64,000 nt of DNA. Origin: Chondrosia reniformis. Lineage: Eukaryota; Porifera; Demospongiae; Chondrillida; Chondrillidae. Below, piece by piece: positions 11,011 through 24,829 of the stretch (position 1 is its first letter; every line of letters begins with the position of its first letter). The notes beneath the pieces are model-generated. The model was not told the DNA's origin, ran no database searches, and worked only from the letters and a program-made list of their open reading frames with translations. The position numbers and the translations under genes are program-made. The DNA is taken from NCBI GenBank assembly GCA_947172415.1, contig OX359202.1, forward strand, positions 2,640,001 to 2,704,000. Reading direction: 5' to 3'.

Positions 11011-14000
11011 TATATAATTCTATCGGCTACTAGGTAGGTACTACTTGTATGCACTTGTTGTTGGTACTAGTTGTATAAATTTGATACTAGTTGTATCTTG
11101 TCATATGTAATAGCCTATTTACTAGTTGTGTGTAATTGTTTTCTGTAATAGTTATGTTTACTAGTTGCATGTACTACATGTGTATACTAGATATATGTGC
11201 TAATTGTATGTACTGGTTGTAAGAACTAATTTTATGTACTAGTTGTATGTACCAATTGTATGTACTAGTTGTATGAACTATTACTAACTTTGTTTACTAG
11301 TTGTAGGTACTAGTTGTGTGTAGTAGTTTTATGTAGTAGTTTCATGTACTAATAGTTTATACTAGTTATAATTTCCAGTTGTATGTACTAGTTATGTACC
11401 AATTGTATGTACTAGTCTTAAAGTACTTGTATGAACTAGTTGTATGTACTAGTTACTAGTTGTATGTACTAGTTACTAGTTGTATGTACTAGTTGTATGT
11501 ACTAGTTGTATGTACTAGTTGAATGTGCCAGTTTTGTGTACTAGTTTTATATACTACATGTATGTACTAGTTGTAAGTACTAGTTTGATGTAGTAGTTTT
11601 ATGTACCGGTTGGATGTACTAGTTGTATATACTTGATACTAGTTGTATGTACTAGTTGTATGTACTAATTGTATCTACCAGTTGTATGTTCTAGTATTAG
11701 TTAAATTTACTGGTTGTAGGTACTAGTTCAATGTAGTAGTTGTATGTAGTATGTGTATGAAATAATTCTATGTACAAATTCTATGTTCTAGTTGTATGTA
11801 CTAGTTATGTACCAGTTGTATGTACTAGTTTTACGTCCTAGTTTGTATGTACTACTTATTTACAAAGTCTATGTACTAGACTTATGTACTCGTTTTATTA
11901 ACTAGTTGTTATTACTAGTTTCTATTTGTATGTACTCGTTGTAGGAACTAGTTTTATATAAAAGTTCAATGTATTATTTGTATGTACTAGTTTTTAGTTG
12001 TATGGACTAGTTGAATGTACAAGTTTTGTGTACTAGTTGTATGTACTACCAGTATGTACTACTTGTATGTACTAGTTGAATGTAGCTGTTATATGTTCTG
12101 GTTGTATGTAAGAGTTGTATGTACTAGTTGTATGTACTAATTGTATGTAGTAGTTATATTTACTAGTTTTTTGTACTCGTTCAATGTACTAGCTGTACGT
12201 ACTAGGTGTATGTTCTATTTATATTTACTGGGTAAATGTTTAGGTACTAGGTAGGTACTAGTTGTATGCACTACATACTAGTTGTATGTACTAGTTCTAT
12301 GTACTAGTGTTCTGAACTAGTTGTATGTACACTAATTGTATTTACTAGTTGTATGTACTAATTGTGTGTTATTGTTTATGTACTAGTAATATTTACTAGT
12401 TTTAGGTTCGAGTTGTATGGACTCTTGTTGGGGCGCACTAACCGCAAGTAGGAGTGGTGCGCCCAAACACAGAAGTGTATGGCGAAGTTACTTAAATTTC
12501 AGTGTATATGCAACTTTTGTGTGATTAGCCTTATCATATAGCCACTGTCTTGTTTCGATACTATTTGCTGATGTATTAGTGAATACTGCCATTCCTACTT
12601 CTAACATCATTTTTGTAAATGTTTTTCATTTACTTGTATTTCCCCTTTTTCTTCTTAATATTACTTGTTTTAAATTGATTTCAAAGTTTTCTTGGCGAAA
12701 ATCTCTAAATAACGTCTAAGAGAAGAGAAATATGACAAAAACCATCATCTCTTAATTAAAAAATGGCGGCCAAGAAGACCACAATTTTCGCTTTTCACAA
12801 TTAATATGCTTCTTGTAAAGCACATTCCGATTTAGGATCATCCATTGCCTAGTTCAGAAATATTTATGACAATTTCTAACTTGTACGTGCCCGCATAAGA
12901 AGAAGGAGAAGAAAAAGAAAACATTAATTTTGGAAATGAGCCTATTCCTGGTTAGCCACTTTTTGAGTGCTGTAGAGCGTGTAGAGCATCGAAGCATGTT
13001 TTGACATTTAGGAAGGCGTGCATTAATGGCTGCAAATAACCGCATATAGCCGAAAATCGCTTTGTTGGTGATTTATTAGGTGTTCATAGCTAACACATTG
13101 AATATGGCGGCCATTTTTTTCCACCAATTCCTACTTAGAGAGTACTTCTGATACTAGTTCTTTGTAATAGTTATATGTCCTAGTTATATGTACTAGGTAT
13201 ATGTACTAGTTGTTTGTACTTATTATATGTACTAGTTATAAGTACTCGAATAATGTACTAGTTGTGCATACTAGTTGTACGTACTAGTTGTATGTACCAG
13301 TTATATGTACTAGTGCCATGTACTAGTTGTAAGTACTAGTTGTTTGTGCTAGCTATTTATTAATTGTATGTACTTGTTGTATGGTCTAGTTTTATGTTCT
13401 AGTTGTATGCACTAGTTTCTATTTGTATGTACTAGTTGTATGTACAAGTGGTGTGAACTAGTTGTAGGTACTACTTGTATGTACTAGTTGTATCTACTAG
13501 TTGAAGTACTATATAGTTGTATGTAGTAGTTGTATGTTCCAGTTGTATATACTAGTTGTATGTACTAGTTGTAAGTTCTAGTACTAGTTATTCTAGGTAC
13601 TAGGTAGGTACTAGTTGTATGTACTAGTTTCCAGTTGTATGTAGTAGTTGTATGTACTAATTGTATGCACTAATTGTCTGTACTAGTTCTATGTACTAAT
13701 TGTATCTACTAGTTGTATATACTAGTTGTATGTACCAGTTATATGTACTAGTGGCATGTACTAGTTGTAAGTACTAGTTGTTTGTACTAGCTGTTTGAAC
13801 TAGTTGTATATACTAGTTGTGTGAACTAGTTGTATAAATAAGTTGTGTGTAATAGTTGTATATACTACTTGTATGTACTCATTATAAGACTTAGTTTAAT
13901 GGACTATTTGAATGTACTAGTTGTATATACTACTTCTATGTACTAATTGTATGTACTATTTGTATGTACTAGTTGTATGTCCCAGTTCTAGATAAATTAA

Positions 14001-15507
14001 CTAGTTGTAGGTACTACTTGTATGTTGTATGTGTATGAAGTAGTTGTTTGTACTAATTATTTGTACTAGGTGTGACTACTAGTTGTATATACTGGTTTGG
14101 TACAGATTGTATGTACCAGTTGTATGTATATACTAGCTGGATGTACTAGTTTATGTACTAGTTATATGTTTATGTACTAGTCATATGTAGTAGGTGTGTG
14201 TACTATGTATATGCACTAGTTGTATGTACTAGATGTATGTACTACTTGTATGTACTAGTTGTAGGTTCTTGTACTAGTTATACTAGGTACTAGGTAGGTA
14301 CTAGTTGTGTGTAATTGATACCAATTGTATGTACTAGTTGTATGTACTAGTTTTATGAACTAGTTGTATATATGTACTAGTGGTATGTGCTAGTTATATG
14401 GACTAGTTATATGTCTATGTACTGGTTATATGTTCTAGTTGTGTGTAAAAGTTGTATGTACCAGTTGTATGTACACTAATTGTATTTCCTAGTTGTATGT
14501 AATAGTATTATGTTCCAGTTGTATGTACTATTTATATGTACTAGTTATATGTACTATTTATAAGTACAAGTTATATGTACTAGTTTTAAATACTAGTCTG
14601 GTAGAATAGTTGTATGTACTATTTATATGTACTAGTTCCATGTTTGTGTACTAGATATATGTACTAATTGTATGTACTGGTTATATGTACTAGTTGTATG
14701 TACTAGTTGTATGTATATACTAATAGTTTGTACTAGTTGTATATACTAGTTGTACGTACTAGTACTACTTATTTTTACTAATTGCATGTACTAGTTGTGT
14801 GTACTAGTTGTATGTACTAGATATGTACTAGTTGTATGTACTAGCTGCATGTATTAGATGTATGTACTAATTTTATGTACTAGGACTACTTATATTTACT
14901 TTACTAGTTGTATGTAGTTGTTGTATGTACTAATTGTATGGACTAGTTGGATGTACTAGTTGTATGTACTAGATATGTCCCAGTTGTATGTACTAGTTGT
15001 ATGTACTAGATGTGTACCAGGTATATGTACTAGTTTTATGTACTAGTTTTATGAATACAAGTAGTATATACTAATTGGAGGTTCTAGGACTAGTTATACT
15101 GTGTACTAGGCAGGTACTAGTTGTTTGTACTAGTTATATGTACTAGTTGTGTGTACTAGTTGTATGTACTAATTGTAGTAACTAGTATTAGTTTCATTTA
15201 CTGGTTGTAGGTACTAGTTGTATGTAGTAGTTAGATGTAATAGTTGTATGTACTACTTGTATGTATTAGTTGCAGGTTGTTGTACTAGGTATACTAGGTA
15301 CTAGGTAGGTACTAGTTGTATGTACTAGATACTACTTGTATCTACTAGTTGTATGGACTAATTTTATGAACTAGTTATATGTACTAGTTGTATGTACCCG
15401 TTTTATGTACTAGTAACTCGTTGTATGTACTAGTTGTATGTACTAGTTACATATATGTGCTACTTCTATGTACTATTTGTATGTACTAGTTATGTGCATT
15501 TGCTGTA
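11011..15507 (-). repeat. 13-bp satellite array, inverted orientation
   Basis: The same 13-base unit, now reading CTAGTTGTATGTA on the plus strand. A longer motif built on TACTAGGTACTAGGTAGGTAC occurs near 13,575, 14,275, 15,100 and 15,285; the last two are about 182 bases (14 units) apart. The block 12,427-13,148 is an inserted element. Long frames here encode repeats such as LVVCTSCMY in every phase and are not genes. Confidence 0.95.
12427..13148 (-). mobile_element. Second copy of the element seen at 1,314-2,255, opposite orientation
   Basis: The reverse complement aligns with 1,318-2,215: it starts GTACTCTCTAAGTAGGAATT, includes a TTCTTCTCC tract and CTTGGCCGCCATTTTTTAAT, and ends in the ~160-base MITE-like module (12,443-12,601). 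The outer edge at 12,427-12,468 is a hairpin (TTGGGGCGCACTAA against GTGGTGCGCCCAA). No coding sequence is recognised; the short minus-strand frame at 12,854-13,045 has no support. Confidence 0.65.
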
Positions 15508-15648
15508 TGAAAAATCTAAGATACCATTTTTCTACATGCTATATGCCTATTCTGTAAAAAGAGCCTATAGGGGAACTAAACCTAAAGAGAGCTTTAGATG
15601 AAGATACAGGAGTCATTTCTTCCTTCTTTTCCCTTCTTTCATCTTCTT

Positions 15649-15707
15649 CTCCATTGGGTCAGACAGCCGTTTCTGGGAATTCCACCCTTCATCAGTGATC
15701 CTGGGAG
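15649..15707 (-). ncRNA. Hammerhead ribozyme motif in the Penelope-like 3' end
   Basis: On the minus strand: CTCC, ATCA, CTGATGA, AGGGTGGAATTCCCA, GAAA, CGGCTGT with C as cleavage base, TGA, GGAG. Stem III is ACGG/CTGT with one G-T wobble. Same fold as the copy at 8,253, without the 4-base insertion in loop II. Confidence 0.75.
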
Positions 15708-15956
15708 TCTTTGTCTTTTTCTTTATCTTGATCTTCTGTGAATCCTTGGCTCTCTATGCTAAATCTAGGGGCCTTATATAAACTATTTTGGCGCCAAAAG
15801 TTAAATTAGGTGTTAACTAAGACACATTATGAAATTTAATTTTATGAAAGGAATGTAGGTCCAATTAACTTTTATGAATTAATTATAAATCTATTAATAA
15901 ACCTGCTTGTACAGGTAAAACAGACTCAGCATAACTATAGACACAAGTAGGACATA

Positions 15957-17817
15957 TTACGTAAGTCTACCTTTAGATCTTCTTGTAGTAACATTTCTTT
16001 GGAGGTGGGGTAACACAATATGGGGTAACACAAGACAGTTCTTAAGCATACTAGCTACTTTTTGCTTATACTTATTTCTAACTAGAAGCTGCCGGGATAG
16101 GAAGGTTTTAAAGGTTGATTTTAGCTTAAAGTATTTGTAACCCTGCTTAATAAGCCTACTGCATAACTGCAAACATTTAGCCTGAAAACTGGAGAAGTCA
16201 CTACATATTCTGGAATACCTAATTAGTTGTGAAATAAAGACATCATAGGCTGGGGTATTAGGAATATTACTATCTAAAGGGGGGAAATTTACTATATCAA
16301 AGTTAAAGTCCTCTCGTTTATCATATACTTTAGTGATAAATAGATTGTTAGTAATGGTTATATCTAAGTCTAAAAAGGGGGATTTCCTAGGGCTGGTATT
16401 TGTCTTTTTAAGTATAAGTTCTTTGGGGTAAATATCACTAATTTACAGTTCAAAATCCTTGTTGTTAATACATAAAAGGTCATCAATATACCTATAAGTA
16501 TTTGAAAATTTAATAGCTAAGGTGATGTTATCCTTAAGTACTCCTTTCATAAACTCATACTCATAGGCAAACAGAAAAAGATTAGCAACTACAGGGGCAC
16601 AGTCAGTACCCATAGGGATACCTACACATTGCTTAAATACAGAACCGTCTACACATACATAAATGTTGTCAATAAAGTAATTAAAGAGCTCTACTAAATG
16701 CACAGCTGTGACTGCATTATAGCGGACACTGTTAGACCAAAAGGCTTTATCCTGACAGACTTCCATATATTGGGACTTCCTACAGGTATAGGCACTATGA
16801 ATTAGGTTAGTAATCTTATCTTTAAGTAGGTTGTGGGGGATCGCTGTATATAAGGTAGAAAAATCAAAACTAGCTAGCTGGACTTTTCTAGTGGGTATAG
16901 ACCTAAGACTATCTAAGACTTCTAGTGAGTTTTTTACTATCCAAAAGGCATTAACACCAGTATTCCTATATATACCTAGGCAGTGTTCTCTAAAATGTTT
17001 GAGAATTGCCGAATTTAGAAATCTAGAAAGGGGTTTGTTAGTACATTTGTGAGAGGCAGCTATGAATCTGTAGCTGTAAAGGTTCTTATGTAGCTTAGGC
17101 ATCCATTAAAAAGAGGGAAGGTTACACCAGTCTGGTTTAGGTTCTAAGTTCTCTAGTTTTAAAAAATCTATGTATTTCCTAATTAACTTTTGGGGTTCTA
17201 CTCTACATTTAGCATAAGTGGAGGTACTGCCTAGTTCTTCATTAATAATTTGTCTATAGTAGGACTTACATATAAATATTATATTATTAGAGGCCTTATC
17301 GGCAGGGGCTATAACATACTTATCATGTAGGTCTGCTAAGAATTTCTTAATTTTAGGACAAGTAAGGGTCTATTTGGCTACTGAGGATTTGGTATACGAT
17401 TTAGACAGCTTAGAGATCCTAGAATTAATTTTCTTAAGTACAGCATTTTCCCACTCACTAAATACAGAAGTAGAAACATTTTCTCTACGGGCCCAGGTAA
17501 TCTTATATTTTCTAAGACCTTCCTTACACATTTTTAAAGCAGTTACCCAATTAAAGTTATTAGGTTCTCTAAATTTTGGTCCTTTCTTAAGAAGTTTTCT
17601 AAGTTTTGGGTTACTAACAATACGTAGGTCACCTGTTAAAACATGGCCTAGGGGCTTGTAAATGAAGGGGGACTGGTGACACTCACATGGTTCTGGTTTT
17701 CTAAAGACTTCTGACTTAGAGGCTTGTGAAAAGTTTAAGATTTGAGATCCTATTGGTTGGGTATACTTATATACTACACATGGGGGCTCTTTGTTTTGTA
17801 TATATAAAGGGTGGGAC
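15957..17817 (-). pseudogene. Penelope-like reverse transcriptase, three nonsense codons
   Basis: One minus-strand frame runs from about 17,815 to the TAA at 15,957 (~620 codons), broken only by stops at 17,372-17,370 (TAG), 17,108-17,106 (TAA) and 16,445-16,443 (TAA; the 39.5-kb copy has TCA there). In order it shows CVVYKYTQPIG, PCECHQSP, GHVLTGDLRIV, GPKFREP, an APADKASNNIIFICKSYY block, then the RT core: PKLHK (motif 1), FDFSTLY (motif A aspartate), GIPMGTDCAP (motif B), YRYIDDLL (motif C, YIDD), FLDLDI. PKLHK fits the Penelope-like RT group. The product would copy element RNA at a DNA 3' end; the stops make this copy dead. The precise Penelope clade is not known to me. Confidence 0.8.
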
Positions 17818-17834
17818 AGTTTCTAACACTAACT

Positions 17835-18441
17835 TTGTACTAGTTATATTTAGTAGTTGTAGGCTCTAGTTGTAAGTACTAGTTGTACCTACTAGTTGTA
17901 TGTACTAGTAACTAGTTGTATTTACTAGTTGTATGTACTAGTTAATTATGTATGTACTAGTTGTATGTACTTGTTGTTTATACTTGTTTAATATAGTAGG
18001 TGTGTGTACTATTTATATGTACTAGTTGTATTTACTAGGTGTATGTACTAGTTGTTGGTTCTAGTACTAGTTATAGTAGGTACTAAATAGGTTCTAGTTG
18101 TTTGTACTAATTATATATACTAGTTTTTTGTAGTAATTCAAATTACTACCTGTATTTAATAGTTGTATGTACTACTTATATGTACTAGTTGCATGTACTA
18201 GCGATGTACTTGTTGCATGTTCTAGTTCTAGTTATACTAGGTACTGGGTAGGTACTAGTTGAATGTAGTAGTTGATTGTATTAGTTGTATGTCCTTGTTG
18301 TATGTACTAGTTGTGTGTACTAGTTGTAAATAGTCGATACTAGTGGTATGACCTAGTTGTATGTACTAGTTATATGTACTAGTTGTATGTACTAATTGTA
18401 GGTTCTAGTACTAGTTATACCGGATTCTAGGTAGGTACTAT
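17835..18441 (-). repeat. 13-bp satellite array, inverted orientation
   Basis: TACTAGTTGTATG units; a longer motif (TTCTAGTACTAGTTATA then GGTACT) recurs near 18,060, 18,228 and 18,412, at ~170-184-base spacing, giving a visible higher-order period. Confidence 0.9.
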
Positions 18442-21400
18442 AGAAACAAAAGCCTTAATGGAGAACCTTGTTACTTCTTGCCTTAGTTTACTAAGGCAAG
18501 GAGCATTTGGCTTGGACAACCCTCAGTCAGTTATGTTTTCCCCTCTTTAGGTTTTTAGCCAGAAGCCTCGGCTTTGCCTCCTTCCAGCAGCAGCAGACAG
18601 GTGCACGTCGGGCCAAAGTTTACTGTCATAATAGGAGGGTTTACCTCCATACACCAATCCACCACTAGGACTACTCATCGTCCATGCCCCAATCCCTCAA
18701 CAGATAGATGTCGCCTCAATATCCTTGCAGCTGAGCAGAGAAAAGTTCTCTGCATCGCTCTCATCACTTCTACTGCACCCTTTTGACAGCTTTGGAATTC
18801 CCCTAAGGTCTTCCAGAAGTGTGTCCACTGTCCCCAAAGCATCAATTATCATCGGGACTACCTTAATTCTGTAGCCCCAAAATTGTTTCCTCATATCAGC
18901 CGCCAGCTTCTGGTACTTTTGGAACTTCTCTTGCCATCTCCCATTAATATTGCTGTCAGTTGGGACTGACATCTCAATAATGAAAATGGACTTACATAGC
19001 CGATCCTCAACCACCAAGTCTGGCCTTCTTTCTGTCATTTCATCATCTGTAGGTATACTAGGATCTGTGCTTCTAGTTTGTACCAGGACTCTTCCTGCTT
19101 GAAGCCATATTCTTTCAACAGTCTCCACAACACTATCAGTTTTGCCCGGTCATGTCTCTCTTTGTAGAGAGAAAATCCCTTGGGTTCACACATGTTTAGT
19201 ATGTGTTTGACCGTTTCCACAGCCTTGCCACATTCTCTGCACATTAAGAGGCTATAATTCCTCAAAATCCTATTTTGGTACCACCTAGTGTGCAGCACAT
19301 CATCTTTGGCTGCGAGAATCAGAGCCTCAGATTAAGGTCTGAGTCTCCCCTCAGAAAGCCACACATAAGACTCCCTATTTGTGACTTGTCTGTGGTATGA
19401 GCCCTTCACAAGTTTTGGTGTTTAACCACAACAGCTATGAATGGATCATTGGCAGTATGGAGGTATCTTGCCAGATTCACAACAGCCCTGTCGTGATCAC
19501 AAAAGAAAACTACAGAGCCCTCTACTACCTTGAGGGCGGCAAGTTTACTCTGTCAATGGCAGAGTTGTAGTGATGACACTGGTACTTTCTCATAATATTT
19601 CTCACCATTCGGTCCAGCTTTGGAAGCTCACTTTGAGTCCACTTCAAAACTGGGTAAGAGTATCTCAATAGAGAGGCACACAACATGTTAGAGGCTTCTG
19701 CAGCATTCTTACCATTGACGTGAGAGCCCCACACTTTGTGGAGTCTCCTCCTCAATTTGTTGATCAAGCAAGCTTTGAATTTCTGTCATCTACCTCAAAC
19801 AGTTGTTCTAGCCCTAGGTACTTATAAGTAGTACCTTTTTCAAGGCTCCTTATGGATTCTTCACTGCGTTCAGGGTTGTCTGGGCCAGCCGGAACTTTCC
19901 CTTTTTGCGTGTGAGCTGTTCCACACTTTCTCACTCCAAACCTCATGCCCATGACATTTGAGGTTTTCTCCACACATTCCATGGCTTCCCTGAGTTTATC
20001 AGGCCCTCCAGCATATATCTTAAGTTCATCCATGTACAACAAGTGTGACATGGTGTTCTTTTCCCCATTATGCCAGAGGGTATATCCCTTGGTTCTGTTA
20101 AGAACCTAGCATATGAGAGCTATGGCCAGACAAAAGAGGAGTGGCGATAAGGAGTCTCCTTGGAAGAGTCCCCTGTTATATTTAACAAGGGTACTCCTAC
20201 CCACCCTCCTCACAGTCCTCAACTCAAGCACAGTAGCCCAGTGTTTGGCGAAGAGCTCTATAGACCTCCGGATCCAACCTGGGCACTTGATGGTTTTTAG
20301 CACCTTCATCACCCACTTGTGAGAGACTGTCATATGCCTTCTCATAATCGATCCATGCCACACTAAGTGGCTTGCCCATAATTTTGGCATCTAGACCAAT
20401 TGTTTGATCCAGCAGTAGACAGTCCACACAGCCCCACCTTCCTTTTCTTATGGCCCTTTTGGCCATAGGCAAAAGATCATTAGCGTAGGTGTAGGTGAGT
20501 AGTTCTGATACAATGTATGCTGTGACAGCCTTGTACATTGTGTTGAGACACGCAATAGGTTGGTAGTTGGCAGCACCTTTTCGGGTCACCCTTTTTGGGG
20601 ATGAGTAAAGTGCAACCCCTTGTAAGCCAGTCTGGGACTGACAGATCTCCACTCACCACCCTCCGTAGTACATCTGCCAAGGCAGACTGTGCAGAAGGGA
20701 GTGCGTTTCACCTAAAAGTGTGGATGCCATCCGGCCCAGAGGCTGACCAGCTTTTCGCCTTCTTCAAGACTTTCCTCAGTTTGGGGTCATCAATGCTATC
20801 GGGACCTTCAGAGGAGGTTCTACTCACCCTCTTTTTGGTTTCCTTTAGCCATTCTTTCACCCCTGGGTCGTCTTTGTTGACCTTACCAACAGTACCTACA
20901 ATCTTTGTCCAAAAGTCTCCTTCTACCTCAATTGAGGGAGCTTCATTGGAGGTTGGAACATTGCCATTCATCCAGAACTTACTTTGAGTATTCCAAAGGT
21001 GGTCTTGTTCCTGGAATTTTATGTGTTCAGCTGATCTTCACTCTTGTAGAGTCCAGACCCTGAGTTTCCCCAGTGTCTGTTCTCGAGCTCTGATCAGCAC
21101 ATTCAGGTTTAATGAATGGAACTTCCTCCTAAGTTTTCTTAGGAGCACTTTCTGGCGTTTGGTCATAGGATTATTATTCTGTTGATGCGCTATTTCCACA
21201 TACAACCAGGCAAGCAGTCTTCTAAACCTAAGGCCCTTGGCCTTATTGTCAATTTTGTGACCTTCCTGTCTCTTACTTCCCCTCTGATTGTCTGATTTCC
21301 TTCCCTAGTTGCATGGCTGCGATTTGTAGGTTGTTTTTCCCCTCACAGCCATAGCAACAGAGTAGACCAGGCAATTAGGTACCCTAGGTGCCAGGCTGAC

Positions 21401-22478
21401 CTAGGGCCTTCCTGTCACTCTTTCTCCACCCAATCATTGGCCTCCTGAAGCAGTGCCGTATCAACGTGGTGAACCCACCACCCCACAGAGTTTTCTATCA
21501 GAGAAATCTCCAGGTTTCTTTCGGAGACAGGCATCTTTTGCTTTGCCTAAAAGTTGCATCAGATGATCATTGCCACTTGTCCAGGGACTAGGATGATCAT
21601 TTGTAAGAGTTTCAACAGGGGCTGCAGACAGATCACCATTTTGTTCAGTCCCAGCCTGAGTTAGGGTGGCTAAACCACAAGAGTCAGGTTCCACAAGGTT
21701 TAGTCTCGAAAGACCTTGACCTCTTAGGATTGTACTAATTATTGTAGTCAGCGCTACCTTTATGGTTTTATGGTCTGGCATTGCAGCATTCCAAGCCTGG
21801 TACAACCACTCGGCATACCCCTTTTCCATGGGCTTACTTTGTCGGTAGAGCTCCATGAGGATATTATCCCTCTGAAGGTTCCAGATCACCCCTTGAATCC
21901 TTCTCCTCCTAAGACTCCTTGCAATGCATCATTAACCAAATTTAAATCGCAGCTACTCGTTACTTGCAGTATTCCGTCTCCTACCAAGTTCCTTTTGGCT
22001 TGGAAGGCAAATGTTTGACCAGTCTGAGGCAAATGTGGGTATTTGCTCAGCCATTCCAGCTCTAAACACTTCTGATAGCCACCTCTTTTGGGTTCAGATG
22101 GCTCGTAGCAATCAATTAGTGCCCTAACCATTTCCTCGGTCCAGAGGGCTGGTTGGCAGCTCATGGGGACCCAAGAAAGGCTATTACATTCAGGTACTTC
22201 TACCTGTGAGGCACCAGTGGAATCACCTATTCTGGTTAACCCAGAGTTTTCTTCACCACTGGTGCACCTAGGCCCCAGCCTGTCTTGAAAATTTTAATTC
22301 TCGTGACGCAACGTAACCCAGTGAAGCTGCCAGACGGGGGTTAGCCCATATTGGCTTGGACGCTGATTTAGCCACAGGATGCCACATGAAAGGTTAAGCA
22401 CCCTGCTCTGTCGGGGGTTGAACTGGACAAAACCGATCCTCTTGTCAGCTCGGAACTACAGCCTCGAATTCCCACGGC
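18442..22478 (-). pseudogene. R2-like retrotransposon (restriction-like endonuclease type), degenerate full-length copy
   Basis: On the minus strand this aligns end to end with the intact copy at 51,882-56,247: 5' end GCCGTGGGAATT at 22,478, Myb-like N-terminus (WTEEMVRALIDCYE, ~22,140), RT segments (VAWIDYEKAYDSL ~20,345; YMDELKIYAGG ~20,030), CCHC segment (CRECGKAVETVKHILNMCE) and the endonuclease RPDLVVEDRL / FIIEMSVPTDS near 19,020-18,960. Frames shift repeatedly and several stops are present; YMDD has become YMDE, so it is inactive. The 3' end keeps the hairpin CTTGCCTTAG/CTAAGGCAAG (18,477-18,500). Confidence 0.9.
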
Positions 22479-23763
22479 ACTACTTGCATATACTACTTGT
22501 TTGTACTAGTTCTATGTACTGGTTGTATGTACTAGTTGTGTGTACTAATTTTATGTTCTAGTTGTATGTACTAGTTGTGTGTACTACTTATGTACCAGTA
22601 GTAAGTACTAGTTGTATGTATTAGTTGTATGTACTAGTTTTATCTACTAGTAATGATGTACTAGTTCTATGCACTAGTTCTACTTACTAGGTGTAGTACA
22701 AGTTGTATGTATCAGTTGTATGTACTAGTTGTATGTTCTAGTTATATGTACAAGTACTAGTTATATTGACAAGTTGTAGGTACTAGTTATATGAACTAGT
22801 TTTCTGTACTAGTTGTATGTACTAGCTGTTTGTATTAGTTATATTTACTGGTTGTATGTACTAGTTGTATGAACTAGTACTAGTTATATTTAATTGTTGT
22901 AGGTACTAGTTCCATGTACTAGTTGTATGTAGTAGTTATAGGTACTAATTGTATGTTCTACTTGTATGTAGTAGTTGTATGTATTAGTTATGTACTAGTT
23001 GTATGTACTACTTTTATGTACTAGCTATGATGTTCACGTACTGGGTAATAGTTCTACATACTAGTTGCAGTACTAGTTGTATGTACTAGTTCAATGTACT
23101 AGTTCTATGTACTAGTTCTATGTACTAGTTGCATGTACCAGTTGTATGGACTAGGTGTATATACTTAACCATTTGTATGTCCTAGTACTAGTAATATTTA
23201 CTAGTTGTAGGTACTAATTGTATGTAGCAGTTGTGTGTACTAGTTGTATGTACGAGTTATATGTTTATGTACTAGTTTTATGCACTAATTGTAAGTCCTA
23301 GTACTAGTTAAACTAGGTACTAGGTAGGTATTAACTACATGGACTAGATACTAGTTGTATTCCCTAGTTGTAAATACTAGTTATATGAACTAGTTGTTTG
23401 TACTAGTTGTATGTGCTAGTTGTATGTACTAGATGTATGTAATAATTATATATACTATTTGTAGGAACTAGCTTTATGTACTAGTTGTATGTATTAGATG
23501 TATGTAATAATTATATGTACTATTTGTAGGAACTAGCTTTATGTACTAGTTGTATGTACTAGTTGTCAGTAAAAGTTGTATATACAAGTTGTATGTATTA
23601 GTTGTATGTGTATTTATATTTACTAATTATATGCGTATGCACTGGTTATATGTACTAATTGTATGTACTAGTTATATGTACTAGTTCTATGTACTAGTTG
23701 CATGTACTAGATATATGTACTAGTTTAAAGTACTAGTTATATGTACTAGTTGCATGTGCCAGT
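22479..23763 (-). repeat. 13-bp satellite array, inverted orientation
   Basis: Degenerate CTAGTTGTATGTA units. A local duplication (ATGTAATAATTATATRTACTATTTGTAGGAACTAG, seen at ~23,430 and ~23,497) is visible. Confidence 0.9.
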
Positions 23764-23925
23764 TGTGTGGGTGCAGTGGAAACGACTGAAATGTCGGAAA
23801 CGGAGGAAACAGCGGAAATGTGGAAAGCACACAAATGGACTTGTCTCAGAGTCACTAGTCAGGGGGAAATGCATTTAGTTTTCCAAGGAATAGCGCTGCA
23901 GTAGCAGCGATGGACAGAGCCCCTA
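23764..23925. other. Unassigned ~160-bp insertion in satellite
   Basis: Non-satellite sequence with repeated GGAAA words (CAGTGGAAACGACTGAAATG, then CGGAAACGGAGGAAACAGCGG). No coding or inverted-repeat signal is evident. It is absent from the duplicated copy, which begins just after it. Confidence 0.4.
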
Positions 23926-24829
23926 GTTTTATGTACTAGCTATGTTCTAGTTGTATGTAAGAGTTGTATGAACTAGTTGTATGCACTAGTAACTAGTGGG
24001 ATGTAGTTATTGTTTGTACTAGTTATATATACCTGTTGTATGTACTAGTTGTATGTACTAGCTGTATGTACTAGTTTTCTGTACTCATTTTATGTACTAG
24101 TACTATTTACTAGTTGTAGGTACTAGTTGTATGTACTATATTATATGTATTAGTTATATGATTATCTACATAGCATAAGTACCAGTTTAATTTACTAGTT
24201 ACAAGCACCAGTTGTATTTATTAACTGTATTTATTAGTTGTATGAACTAGTTGTAGGTACCAGTTGTATGTACTACGTGTAAATACTAGTTGTATATACT
24301 AGTTTAATGTACTAATTGTATGTACTATTAGTTTGTACTAGTTGTATGTACTAGTACTAGTTACATTTACAAGTAGTAGGTACTAGTTTTATGTACTAAA
24401 AACGAGTTGTAGGTACTAGTTGTATGTACTAGTTGTATGAACTAGATGTATATACTAGTTGTGTGAACTACTTGTATGTACCAGTTGTATGTATTTACTA
24501 ATTGTATGTACTAGTTGGATGTACCAGTTCTATGTACTAGTTGTATGTACTTGATGCTACTTTTATGTACAAGTTGTATGTGCTAGTTATACTAGTGGTA
24601 AGTACTAGTTGTGTGTAATTGTTGTATGTGATTGTTATATTTACTAGTTGAAGGTACTAGTTGTATGTAATAGTTGTATGCATTATTTATATGTACTAGT
24701 TATATATGTATGTACTAGGTATATGTACTAGTTCAAGGTTCTAGTTATATGTACTAGTTGTTTTTACTAGCTGTCTGTACTAGTTGTTTGTATATACTAT
24801 TTTATGTATTGGTTTTATGTACTATTTAC

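Larger units (their letters stand above)
15508..17834 (-). mobile_element. Penelope-like retroelement, most complete copy
   Basis: Reading the minus strand, it begins near 17,834 directly in satellite, contains one long RT-coding frame, and ends TAGATTTTTCA at 15,508 in satellite. No GIY-YIG endonuclease is seen and there is no room for one between the frame and either edge. The 3' non-coding part (15,508-15,956) carries TTTTGGCGCCAAAA, a TATA box and a hammerhead. The other fragments at 8.2, 31.2, 35.6, 37.8 and 39.5 kb belong to the same family. Confidence 0.85.
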
